From positions 1-38,741 of the forward strand of contig JAFWZH010000216.1 in assembly GCA_017522515.1 (NCBI GenBank): 38,741 nucleotides of DNA. Direction: 5' to 3'. The translations under genes were made by a program, and so were the position numbers. Source of the DNA: Clostridia bacterium. GTDB taxonomy: Bacteria > Bacillota_A > Clostridia > UBA1212 > UBA1255. A model generated the notes under the pieces. The model was given only the letters and a program-made list of their open reading frames with translations. It made no database searches and had not been told where the DNA came from. Numbering within the stretch: the first letter of the stretch is position 1; each line of letters begins with the position of its first letter. This document shows positions 26,899 through 34,215 of this stretch, one piece after another.

Positions 26899-27327
26899 TT
26901 AGAAGTCTAAGCTCTTTGATGCTTCGGCAAAAGATTCACCTGTACAATAGCGATTATAATAACGGTCGTATTCGTCCTTATCCCATAACTCAATATGGTC
27001 ACCTGTACCTAAAACGTGGATCTCTTTCTTAAATCCTGCAAACTCACGAAGAGGTTGAGAAATACTTAATCTGCCCTGCGCATCACATTCAACTTCTTGA
27101 ACAGAGCCAAGAATTCTTCTCGATAATATTCTGTAAGCCTCGTCTGATGTCTGCATCTCTTTGAAAGACTGTGCAAGCTTTTCAAATCTCTCTGCGGGAT
27201 AAACGGATACACACAAATCAAAGCCCCGCATAAGAAAAAACTTATCGCCGAGCTCTTCTCTGAATTTTGCAGGAATAGCTGTCCTGCCTTTTGTGTCAAT
27301 GGTGACGAAACTATCTCCATAAAACAC
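26899..27327 (-). CDS. mraZ: MraZ, AbrB-fold transcriptional regulator of the dcw cluster
   Basis: 142 residues, two SpoVT/AbrB-like repeats. FVTIDTKGRTAIPAKFREEL is the first repeat, and VQEVECDAQGRLSISQPLREF is the second; both contain the DxxGR motif. MraZ forms ring oligomers and binds spaced GTGG/TGGG repeats upstream of its own gene. GTG at 27327 has AAAGGGG about nine bases upstream. First gene of the cluster. Its leader is long and contains GTGG repeats 10 bp apart. Confidence 0.96.
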   Translation of the reverse strand: MFYGDSFVTIDTKGRTAIPAKFREELGDKFFLMRGFDLCVSVYPAERFEKLAQSFKEMQTSDEAYRILSRRILGSVQEVECDAQGRLSISQPLREFAGFKKEIHVLGTGDHIELWDKDEYDRYYNRYCTGESFAEASKSLDF

Positions 27328-27681
27328 AGCCGAGTTCCCCTTTCAAGAATTTATCCTTTGTACTTTTACGAGATGCCTAAGCATCTTATCATACGTACAG
27401 TTTTAATAGCTTTTGTGTTTTTTAAATCCTTTGTATCTTAAAAAACGTTTCTTTAGTAAATTAAAATTTTATCTTTTGTAAATCCTATTTCCCTTACGGG
27501 TTTTCTCTTTTGTTTTCTCATTAAGAAAATTAATCTTTAGTAAAAAATGTCTATGTAAGTAATTTTTCTCGAAAACGCAATTTCTGTCCACCAAAAACCA
27601 CTTTTATTCATTCAGGAACCTCAAAATTCCTCAAATCACCACCGACAAGCTAATAATACACCAATATATATAAGATTGCAA
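27328..27681 (-). promoter_or_regulatory. mraZ promoter and ~310-nt leader with GTGG repeats
   Basis: On the minus strand TTGCAA (27676-27681), 17-bp spacer and TATTAT (27653-27658) form a good promoter. Just downstream lie GGTGGTG (around 27640) and GTGGTTTTTGGTGG (two GTGG 10 bp apart, about 27588-27602), which resemble the repeated GTGG sites bound by MraZ. The rest is AT-rich with a direct repeat CTTTAGTAAA (about 27451-27460 and 27535-27544) and a small hairpin AGATGC-CTAA-GCATCT at 27371-27386. No gene was found. A closer promoter cannot be excluded. Confidence 0.55.
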
Positions 27682-27734
27682 TACCTTTTTTATAATTTTA
27701 GAAATTTTTTTTGGACTTTATTTTTTTTATCAAC

Positions 27735-27775
27735 AAAAAAACAGAGTCCGACACAACGAAAGTGCTGCAACTCTG
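27735..27775 (-). terminator. Terminator after the XRE-ImmA operon
   Basis: CAGAGT (27770-27775, minus strand) pairs with ACTCTG (27742-27747), with additional inner CAC/GTG pairing, followed by TTTTTTT. It separates the repressor operon from the mraZ promoter. Confidence 0.75.
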
Positions 27776-27798
27776 CCTAATAAAAATATTAAGATATA

Positions 27799-28041
27799 TT
27801 AATCCCTTTTTTCTTTCTCGTAAGATACAGGAACATTAAACATATCTTCGTAAGAACCTGCCTCAAACTCTCCAAACGGAACTCTTTGAACATAGCCAGT
27901 GGTATCTGTAGCTGAAGCGATCGGATTATGCAAAAAAGCATCTTTTGCATAGTCCAAACCTTTTAAAATTCCTTCATTTGGATTTACGGGATTAGTTATT
28001 CTGTTATTAAAATCTCCATTATTATTCTTTTTTTGATTCAT
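27799..28041 (-). CDS. Small hypothetical protein, last gene of the XRE-ImmA operon
   Basis: 80 residues, no family recognised. Start MNQKKNNNGDFNNRITNPVN, low complexity and Asn-rich, then EGILKGLDYAKDAFLHNPIA and YVQRVPFGEFEAGSYEDMF. No signal or membrane segment; likely partly disordered. A GAGAG site stands about ten bases before ATG 28041. It lies 105 bp after immA and directly before a good terminator, which supports it being a real expressed gene rather than a chance frame. No function is suggested by sequence; position suggests regulation with the repressor. Confidence 0.55.
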   Translation of the reverse strand: MNQKKNNNGDFNNRITNPVNPNEGILKGLDYAKDAFLHNPIASATDTTGYVQRVPFGEFEAGSYEDMFNVPVSYEKEKRD

Positions 28042-28146
28042 TTATTACACACTCTCTTTATTTCAAAAATAAACATCAGATATTGTTTAAAACATCCTTC
28101 TACAAGTATGTGCAATAAAAATTAAAGAATTCAAAAGTTTTATTTA

Positions 28147-28656
28147 TTATTTTGCCAAAAAATCACTTTTAAATGTAATTGGGATATTGTAACGCTTCCC
28201 TTTCACATTAAAAGTTTTCATTTTAAAGGCCATTAACTCAGGTGCAACCTCCAAATTTGCACATATTCTAAAAAAGTCCGATTCCTCTTGCAACATGCTC
28301 TCCAACATCTCATCATCAACGAGCAGATTTGCAGCAAAAATATTTGCTTCATACTCAGGTCCTGATTTTATATCATAAAAACCCAACTCTTTTAAAGGTG
28401 AATTCACGGCAAGATCGCTGTGCAAAATGTGGTGTCCCAATTCGTGCGCTGCAACCGTTCTCATTTGGTAGGTATCTAAATTACCGTTTATAACAACATA
28501 AGGCTTCCCAAACATAATATAATAGAACGCCTTTAATTTAGTAAACTCATAGTTGTATTTTACCGTTACTCCAAGCGCTTCAAGAATATCAAAAGGATTA
28601 TCTGTGCCAAAATCCTCTTTTAATTGAGTTACCTTCTCCGCGATATAATGACTCAT
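28147..28656 (-). CDS. ImmA/IrrE-family zinc metallopeptidase
   Basis: 169 residues, peptidase M78 type. The zinc motif is HELGH (H71, E72, H75) in VAAHELGHHILHS, and the third ligand region is EYEANIFAANLLVDDE, exactly the ImmA/IrrE pattern. In ICEBs1 ImmA and in Deinococcus IrrE, such proteases cleave a cognate XRE repressor after DNA damage. Here the gene is directly downstream of an XRE gene. ATG 28656 stands one base after the XRE stop (TAG-C-ATG), indicating translational coupling; a TTG at 28689 inside XRE lacks a convincing site. Length and motifs are complete, so it should be active. Confidence 0.9.
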   Translation of the reverse strand: MSHYIAEKVTQLKEDFGTDNPFDILEALGVTVKYNYEFTKLKAFYYIMFGKPYVVINGNLDTYQMRTVAAHELGHHILHSDLAVNSPLKELGFYDIKSGPEYEANIFAANLLVDDEMLESMLQEESDFFRICANLEVAPELMAFKMKTFNVKGKRYNIPITFKSDFLAK

Positions 28657-28657
28657 G

Positions 28658-29065
28658 CTATTTTTGTTGACTATTCTTCTTTGAATCAAAGTATATCTCT
28701 GTTATCGCTCTGAAGAATGCCTCTTTATCCTCCTCCGCAAGTTCTCCGCCTGCAAACAATGCCTGTGCACTCTCAATAATATGGTTTGCTTGTGCCTTAC
28801 CTGTTTTGCCATATTTTGACTCCGCTTCTCCGATAAACATCTCGTTTTCTCTCATTATGGCAAGCTCTTGCTCAGAAAGAAAATAATTTACTTCTTCATT
28901 CAAAGCTGCCGCAAGCTTAATGATGATCTCCGTACTTTGAGGTTTTCTGATATTAGCCTCATAATACTGAATGCATCTCGTTGTTACATTAACTTTTGCC
29001 GCCAACTCTTTTTGTGTAAAACCGGCTCTTTTTCTTGCATTTTTAATTTTATCACCTATTTGCAT
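28658..29065 (-). CDS. XRE-family repressor, likely substrate of the adjacent ImmA/IrrE protease
   Basis: 135 residues. The N-terminal helix-turn-helix (about 3-58) reads IGDKIKNARKRAGFTQKELA then VTTRCIQYYEANIRKPQ, typical of XRE repressors. The C-terminal half (YFLSEQELAIMRENEMF, FAGGELAEEDKEAFFRAI) is helical and ends in a lysine/glutamine tail; the DdrO and ImmR repressors are of similar size and have a C-terminal dimerisation region that is cleaved. ATG 29065 has AGTGAG eight bases upstream; the GTG at 29077 is weaker. Transcribed from a promoter that faces and overlaps that of the Y-family polymerase, with operators in between. Confidence 0.9.
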   Translation of the reverse strand: MQIGDKIKNARKRAGFTQKELAAKVNVTTRCIQYYEANIRKPQSTEIIIKLAAALNEEVNYFLSEQELAIMRENEMFIGEAESKYGKTGKAQANHIIESAQALFAGGELAEEDKEAFFRAITEIYFDSKKNSQQK

Positions 29066-29104
29066 TTTAAAACTCACTTTCTATAAATCGCTATAAATAT
29101 TTAT

Positions 29105-29220
29105 GCGAAAATTTATTCGCTTTAGGGTGTTGACACGCATTTACGTTCGTGTTATAATCCCTCTCACAACAGCGAATCACCGTTCGCTTTTATGATACAA
29201 CCGTTCGCATTGCTTGTCAA
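29105..29220. promoter_or_regulatory. Face-to-face promoters with three CGAA-N6-TTCG operators
   Basis: Polymerase promoter (plus): TTGACA 29130-29135, 17 bp, TATAAT 29153-29158. Repressor promoter (minus): TTGACA 29215-29220, 17 bp, TATCAT 29192-29197. The promoters point at each other, so start sites lie between the two -10s and the transcripts overlap. Inverted repeats: GCGAAAATTTATTCGC (29105-29120, repressor leader); CGCATTTACGTTCG (29136-29149, one mismatch, in the polymerase promoter spacer); GCGAATCACCGTTCGC (29172-29187, on both start sites). A TTCGC half-site (29204-29208) is in the repressor promoter spacer. The core CGAA-N6-TTCG is also the skeleton of the Gram-positive LexA box. 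Confidence 0.85.
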
Positions 29221-29263
29221 TAGCAAAATGTAAAAAACAAAAGAAAAAGAAAGGAACAAAGAA

Positions 29264-30478
29264 ATGGAAAGAATAATACTTCACTGTGATATAAATAACT
29301 GTTTTGCTTCTATAGAATGTGCCGAGAACCCCGGTTTAAAGGGCAAACCCATTGCTGTATGCGGAGATCCGGAGGATCGTCATGGTATTGTACTTGCTAA
29401 AAGTTACGAAGCCAAAGAATACGGTGTACAGACCGGCGAAACAATTTGGCAGGCAAGGCTTAAATGTCCTTCTTTAATAACGGTAAAACCACACTACGAC
29501 ACTTATATGCGATATTCAAAGGCAGCAAGAGACATTTATTATCGTTTTACCGATAAAATAGAATCCTTCGGACTTGACGAGTGTTGGTTGGATGTAACGG
29601 GAAGTACAAAGCTCTTTGGTTCAGGTGAAGAAATAGCGAATCTTATACGAAGAACAATCCATTCCGAGCTAGGAATAACTGTATCAGTAGGAGTGAGCTT
29701 CAATAAGATTTTTGCAAAACTCGCATCAGATTTAAGAAAACCAAACGCAGTTACGGTAATCGATAAAAAATCTTTTAAAAAAGACATTTGGCCCTTACCT
29801 GTTGATTACTTAATGGGAGTAGGTCGCAAAACTTCAAAAATATTAAATTCAGTTTATATTAAAACTATCGGAGATCTTGCAAAAGAATCTCCGGAATGTC
29901 TGCAGAAGATTTTGGGAAAAAGCGGCTCTCAACTTTGGGAATATGCCAACGGATTAGAGAACAGTCCCGTATCAGATTGTGACTTTTCATCTCCTGTTAA
30001 GAGCATCGGACATGGTGTTACAACGCCTACCGATTTAAAATGCAATGACGATGTATGGCATCTAATATTTGCTTTATCAGAAACAGTTGCAAAAAAGTTA
30101 CGTTCCAACAGACTGGCTGCAAGCGGTATTCAAATCTCTGTTAGAGATTCAGAATTCAACAATCACGAATTCCAATGCATCCTACCCACACCTACACAAA
30201 GTTCATTAGCCATTTCACGACAAGGACATGCTCTTTTTCAAAAGAAATATAAATGGACACATGATATTCGCTCCATCAGTGTTCGTGCAATTAATCTTGT
30301 CCCCTATGGCACTCCCTACCAATTAGACCTATGGGGAACAGCACAAAGAATAAACAAATCCGAAAAAATAGAATCCACAATGGATCAATTACAATATCGT
30401 TTCGGTGAAAATATTATTAATTATGCAATGATAATATACGATCGCTCACATTATGCTTTTTGCGAAAAAAAAGCATAA
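29264..30478 (+). CDS. Y-family DNA polymerase (DinB/UmuC type)
   Basis: Translesion polymerase of 404 residues. Palm motifs HCDINNCFASIE (D9, F14 as likely steric gate) and SFGLDECWLD (D105-E106 catalytic) are intact, followed by VGVSFNKIFAKLASDLRKPN. Finger, thumb (helix-hairpin-helix LMGVGRKTSKIL) and little-finger domains follow, and a sliding-clamp-type motif QLDLW lies near residue 353 with about 50 residues after it. The spelling DINNCF and GLDEC is closer to the UmuC-like Y polymerases of Clostridia than to E. coli Pol IV. ATG 29264 follows AAAGGAAC. It is divergent from XRE-ImmA with a perfect-spacing promoter and operators, so it is probably DNA-damage inducible. Confidence 0.93.
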   Translation: MERIILHCDINNCFASIECAENPGLKGKPIAVCGDPEDRHGIVLAKSYEAKEYGVQTGETIWQARLKCPSLITVKPHYDTYMRYSKAARDIYYRFTDKIESFGLDECWLDVTGSTKLFGSGEEIANLIRRTIHSELGITVSVGVSFNKIFAKLASDLRKPNAVTVIDKKSFKKDIWPLPVDYLMGVGRKTSKILNSVYIKTIGDLAKESPECLQKILGKSGSQLWEYANGLENSPVSDCDFSSPVKSIGHGVTTPTDLKCNDDVWHLIFALSETVAKKLRSNRLAASGIQISVRDSEFNNHEFQCILPTPTQSSLAISRQGHALFQKKYKWTHDIRSISVRAINLVPYGTPYQLDLWGTAQRINKSEKIESTMDQLQYRFGENIINYAMIIYDRSHYAFCEKKA

Positions 30479-30492
30479 TATAAAAATAAATA

Positions 30493-30520
30493 TTGCAGTA
30501 TACGTTTGTTGGGGTATAAT
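30493..30520 (+). promoter_or_regulatory. Promoter of the amidohydrolase gene
   Basis: TTGCAG (30493-30498), 16-bp spacer, TATAAT (30515-30520), 33 bp upstream of the start codon. Confidence 0.65.
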
Positions 30521-30552
30521 ATCATAGAAAAATATAAGAAGAGGTTTTTTAT

Positions 30553-31356
30553 ATGATAATAGATGCACACGCTCATACTTTCCCCGATAAAATTGCAGAA
30601 AAGGCACTCCACCGCCTTGCTGTTATTTCCGGCATCACACCTGCAACAAACGGTACTGTATCCGGTACCATTTCATATATGAAAAGTTTGAACATTGACA
30701 AGTTTATAAATTTAAATATTGCCACATCTCCCTCTCAACAGATTACAATTAATAACACTGCTGCGGAGAATAATGAGAAATACCATGCAATGATTTCAAC
30801 AGGCTCCGTTCACCCTGACAATCCCGATGCCCTTAATGAATTGCAACGCATAAAAGATCTTTCAATTAAAGCTATCAAATTACATCCGGATTACCAAGGA
30901 TTTTTTATTGATGAAGAAAAACTGTTTCCTATTTATCAAATGTGTTCCGATTTAGATTTACCAATAGTCTTTCACTCAGGATGGGATTGTTATAGTCCGC
31001 AGCTCGTTCACGCTATGCCTGAGGCAAGCGCTAAAATCGCAAAAAAATTCCCTAGATTAAAAATGGTTTTAGCTCATTTCGGCGGTTTAAAGTTGTGGGA
31101 CGATGTTGTTGAGCATTTAGTTGGCTTGCAAAATGTATATTTTGACACAGCCATGGCAGCAACATATATGGATAGCACTGATACAGCTATGAAGATAATA
31201 AACAAACACCCTATCGAAAATATTTTTTTAGGCAGCGATTGTCCATGGGAATCACCAGACAAATCTGTTGATTTTATTGAATCACTTCCTTTATCTGATG
31301 ATTATAAAGAAAAAATATTAGGAACAAATGCAGCCTTATTCTTTAATATAAAATAA
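30553..31356 (+). CDS. Amidohydrolase family 2 metal-dependent hydrolase
   Basis: TIM-barrel hydrolase or decarboxylase, 267 residues. MIIDAHAHTFPDKIAEKA carries the HxH metal motif on strand 1; IKLHPDYQGFFIDEE and FHSGW give further ligands; VLAHFGG holds another histidine; FLGSDCPWESP the late aspartate. The order HxH, K/H, H, H, D is that of the ACMSD/amidohydrolase-2 group. Substrate is unknown. ATG 30553 follows AAGAGG. It has its own promoter and is followed after 60 bp by a membrane protein gene. Nothing is broken. Confidence 0.88.
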   Translation: MIIDAHAHTFPDKIAEKALHRLAVISGITPATNGTVSGTISYMKSLNIDKFINLNIATSPSQQITINNTAAENNEKYHAMISTGSVHPDNPDALNELQRIKDLSIKAIKLHPDYQGFFIDEEKLFPIYQMCSDLDLPIVFHSGWDCYSPQLVHAMPEASAKIAKKFPRLKMVLAHFGGLKLWDDVVEHLVGLQNVYFDTAMAATYMDSTDTAMKIINKHPIENIFLGSDCPWESPDKSVDFIESLPLSDDYKEKILGTNAALFFNIK

Positions 31357-31416
31357 TTCATAAGCTTTTAAATTAGCTCATATCTTTTAACTAAAAGAAA
31401 TTTTTGGAGATTGTAT

Positions 31417-31917
31417 ATGAGCTATCATACCCCTACTATTACACCTAAAAGTAACTACACAAAAAGAGCAGCAAAGGAAAAGGCAAAAGAAATACAAAAA
31501 AGACATGTTATAGATTCTCACGGAAGACTATACTATTTCATAAAAGGAACAGTAATGTCATTTTTAATTTCTGTACCTCTTTTTTTCATTATAGGATACG
31601 CAATTAAAATAACAGATTTTCCCGAAGAGTATATGTCTCCTGCACTTTTAAGCACTATATTAATAAGCATTGTTATTTCAGCCTTCTATTCCACTGCAGC
31701 AGCAAAGTCAAAAGGCTGGTTTAATGGTACACTTGTGGGTTTTGTATATATGTTTGCCCTTGTAATTATCAGATGGATATTAGAAAGCCGCATTTCTTTC
31801 AATAAGGATATCCTTACGATGTTACTCTGCGGCTTGCTTATAGGCTCTATTTGTGGTATTGCCGGTTTGAATTTAGGCGATAAAATCAGAAATACGCTTT
31901 TTAAAAATCACGTATAA
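31417..31917 (+). CDS. TIGR04086-like small membrane protein
   Basis: 166 residues. A basic N-terminus (KRAAKEKAKEIQKRH) of about 45 residues is followed by four hydrophobic segments, beginning GTVMSFLISVPLFFIIGYAI, and including ISAFYSTAAAKSKGWFNGTLVGFVYM and LLIGSICGIAGLNLG. This is the pattern of the TIGR04086 family of unknown function found in Bacillota; the assignment is by pattern only. ATG 31417 is chosen because GGAG stands seven bases upstream. It ends 8 bp before the convergent proA stop. Confidence 0.7.
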   Translation: MSYHTPTITPKSNYTKRAAKEKAKEIQKRHVIDSHGRLYYFIKGTVMSFLISVPLFFIIGYAIKITDFPEEYMSPALLSTILISIVISAFYSTAAAKSKGWFNGTLVGFVYMFALVIIRWILESRISFNKDILTMLLCGLLIGSICGIAGLNLGDKIRNTLFKNHV

Positions 31918-31925
31918 CATCTAAA

Positions 31926-33215
31926 TTATCCTCTTATCTGGCCATTACCATTAATAACATATTTAATTGTCGTTAATTCCTTAAGTCCCATAGGGCCTCT
32001 TGCGTGAAGTTTTTGATTGCTTATGCCTATCTCTGCACCAAAACCAAATTCAAAGCCATCTGTGAATCTTGTTGACGCATTGACATATACACAAGCAGCA
32101 TCAATATTTTCTTGGAAATATCTTGCTTTATCGTAGTTTGTAGTTATGATTGCCTCCGAATGACCTGTGCCGTAACAATTAATATGTTGTACTGCTTCTT
32201 TATAGTCCGAAACGACCTTAACAGCCAGAATCAAATCGTCATATTCTGTATCCCAATCATCTTCTGTAGCGTGTAAAACAGATGTATCTATAACCTTATC
32301 GCTATTTTTAATAATATCATAGGAAAACTCGCAACATCTTAATTCTACTTTTTTTGTTGATAATTCTGCTGATATAACCGGCAGAAATTCTTTTGCGATT
32401 TTTTCATTTACGAGCAGAGTTTCAGCCGCATTGCAAACAGAAGGTCTTTGTGTTTTCGCATTCATAACTATCGAAACGGCCATTTCCTTATCTGCTTCAC
32501 TATCAACATATATATGACAATTTCCTGTTCCCGTTTGAATGACAGGTACAGAGGCATTGTTTACAACAGAACGAATTAATCCTGCTCCGCCTCTGGGAAT
32601 CAATACATCTACGTATTTATTAAGTTTCATCATTGCTGTTGCAATTTCTCTGTCAGTATTATCGATAAGCTGTACACAGTCACCGGGCAAGCCTGCCTGT
32701 TCGAGAGCTTCATAAAATACAGAGGCGACAGCTATGTTTGAACGAAGAGCTTCTTTTCCACCACGCAAAATACAAGCATTTCCGGATTTTATACACAAAC
32801 CTGCAGCATCAGCCGTAACATTTGGTCTTGCCTCATAAATAATCCCAATAACTCCTAAAGGAACTCGTTTTTTTATGATTTCCAAACCGTTAGGTCTCTT
32901 ATATCCCTCAATAATTGCTCCTATGGGATCTTCAAGAGAAATGAGCTGTGTTAATCCCTCTGCCATGCCTTCTATTCTGGCGGGTGTTAAGCGCAACCTG
33001 TCTTGCATCGGTACTGACATTCCGTTAGCAGCAGCCATTTCAATATCTTTAGTGTTCTCTGCGATAATGTATTGCGTTTTTTCAATAAGGAGTTTCGCTG
33101 CATTTGCTAAAGCTTGATTTTTCTTTTCTACAGCAGCAGTTGCCAAAACAGAAGCTGCTTTTTTAGCTTTCTTTCCATATTCAGTAATATAGCTTAAAAT
33201 TTCGTTCTCTGTCAC
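31926..33215 (-). CDS. proA: Gamma-glutamyl phosphate reductase
   Basis: NADPH-dependent second step of proline synthesis from glutamate. 429 residues, aldehyde-dehydrogenase fold. MAAANGMSVPMQDRLRL and VPLGVIGIIYEARPNVTADA are N-terminal hallmarks; GKEALRSN follows in the cofactor domain; IPRGGAGLIRSVV; RPSVCNAAETLLV contains the catalytic cysteine; STRFTDGFEFGFGAEIGIS the C-terminal signature. GTG 33215 stands one base after the proB stop with GGGAGG upstream, so translation is coupled. No proC in the window. Confidence 0.97.
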   Translation of the reverse strand: MTENEILSYITEYGKKAKKAASVLATAAVEKKNQALANAAKLLIEKTQYIIAENTKDIEMAAANGMSVPMQDRLRLTPARIEGMAEGLTQLISLEDPIGAIIEGYKRPNGLEIIKKRVPLGVIGIIYEARPNVTADAAGLCIKSGNACILRGGKEALRSNIAVASVFYEALEQAGLPGDCVQLIDNTDREIATAMMKLNKYVDVLIPRGGAGLIRSVVNNASVPVIQTGTGNCHIYVDSEADKEMAVSIVMNAKTQRPSVCNAAETLLVNEKIAKEFLPVISAELSTKKVELRCCEFSYDIIKNSDKVIDTSVLHATEDDWDTEYDDLILAVKVVSDYKEAVQHINCYGTGHSEAIITTNYDKARYFQENIDAACVYVNASTRFTDGFEFGFGAEIGISNQKLHARGPMGLKELTTIKYVINGNGQIRG

Positions 33216-33216
33216 T

Positions 33217-34038
33217 TTATTCGCCCTCCCTTAAACTGTCATTAGATGCAATAAATAATGTACCAATATCTACACCATTTAAAATATCGTATATTATCTC
33301 CGGATTATTGCCGTTTGCTATTACGGAATTTGTTCCGTGTTCCGCAGCTATTCTTGAAGCATGAACTTTCGTGAGCATTCCGCCTGTTCCAAGCTTGCTG
33401 CCTGATCCGCCGGCCGCTTCTTCTATTTTCTCTGACAAGTCGGAAATGTTGTGATACAAGACAGCATCGGGATGTTCATTCGGATTTTGGGAATAATATC
33501 CATCAATATCTGTTAGAATAATAAGAAGTTCCGCACCAATAAGCCTTGCAACTATACTTGACAAATTGTCATTATCTCCAAACTTAATCTCATCTACAGC
33601 AACTGTATCATTTTCATTTACTATAGGAACAATATTCATATCAAGCAAGGCATTAAATGTATTCAACGAGTTGTGCTTCGACTCCTCACCTTCTAATATA
33701 TTCTTTGTGAGAAGGACTTGACCTGCAGTATATCCGTAATCTTCAAATGCTCTGCCATAAGTTCTCATCAAATTTACTTGTCCTACGGCTGCAACAGCCT
33801 GACGAGCGGCTACAGTACTTGGTTTTTCGGGTAAATTTAATTTTGTCACACCCAAGCCAATGGCGCCTGATGAAACCAACACAATTTCTTTACCCGTATT
33901 CATCAAATCAGAAATTACTCTTGCCAATGTCTGAATTCTCTTGAGATTTGTTTTACCATTTTCATATACAAGTGACGATGTACCTATCTTAATAACAATT
34001 CTTTTTGCTTCTTTTAGCTTTGCTCTTGCTTCTATCAT
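33217..34038 (-). CDS. proB: Glutamate 5-kinase without PUA domain
   Basis: ATP-dependent first step of proline synthesis. 273 residues consisting of the amino-acid kinase domain alone: RIVIKIGTSSLVYENG, VLVSSGAIGLGV, AAVGQVNLMRTY, NENDTVAVDEIKFGDNDNLSS, LTDIDGYYSQNP and GTGGMLTKVHASRIA. The C-terminal PUA domain of E. coli-type enzymes (about 367 residues) is missing; short forms like this are common in Clostridia. Start ATG 34038 has only a weak AGAG site. Its promoter is at 34096-34124. Feedback control by proline usually resides in the kinase domain, so it need not be lost. Confidence 0.95.
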   Translation of the reverse strand: MIEARAKLKEAKRIVIKIGTSSLVYENGKTNLKRIQTLARVISDLMNTGKEIVLVSSGAIGLGVTKLNLPEKPSTVAARQAVAAVGQVNLMRTYGRAFEDYGYTAGQVLLTKNILEGEESKHNSLNTFNALLDMNIVPIVNENDTVAVDEIKFGDNDNLSSIVARLIGAELLIILTDIDGYYSQNPNEHPDAVLYHNISDLSEKIEEAAGGSGSKLGTGGMLTKVHASRIAAEHGTNSVIANGNNPEIIYDILNGVDIGTLFIASNDSLREGE

Positions 34039-34095
34039 TGCAATATCTCTTTTCTTTATATTCTGCCTATTATTATAAACATAAGCTTTTGATAA

Positions 34096-34124
34096 AGTAT
34101 ATCAAACATTATTCTAAAACGCAA
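34096..34124 (-). promoter_or_regulatory. proBA promoter
   Basis: Minus strand: TTGCGT (34119-34124), 17-bp spacer, TATACT (34096-34101), about 58 bp upstream of the proB start. Confidence 0.6.
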
Positions 34125-34131
34125 TAAATAA

Positions 34132-34171
34132 GAGACTTCACACTGCATAATAAAATTCTGTGTAAAGCCTC
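34132..34171 (-). terminator. Probable terminator after the large glycosidase gene
   Basis: Minus-strand arms GAGGCTTTACAC (34160-34171) and GTGTGAAGTCTC (34132-34143) pair over 12 positions with two G-U wobbles, followed by TTATTTATT. The U-tract is interrupted, so efficiency is uncertain. Confidence 0.6.
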
Positions 34172-34215
34172 AAACTTATAAAAAACATATTTTTCTCTGG
34201 GTTTTATATTTTTAT

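Noticed and set aside
27490..27499. CCCTTACGGG as a terminator in the mraZ leader
   Set aside because: Only a 3-bp stem; not stable enough.
34096..34171. Riboswitch or T-box upstream of proBA
   Set aside because: Only a simple promoter and a terminator-like hairpin are present; no aptamer or T-box motif was found.
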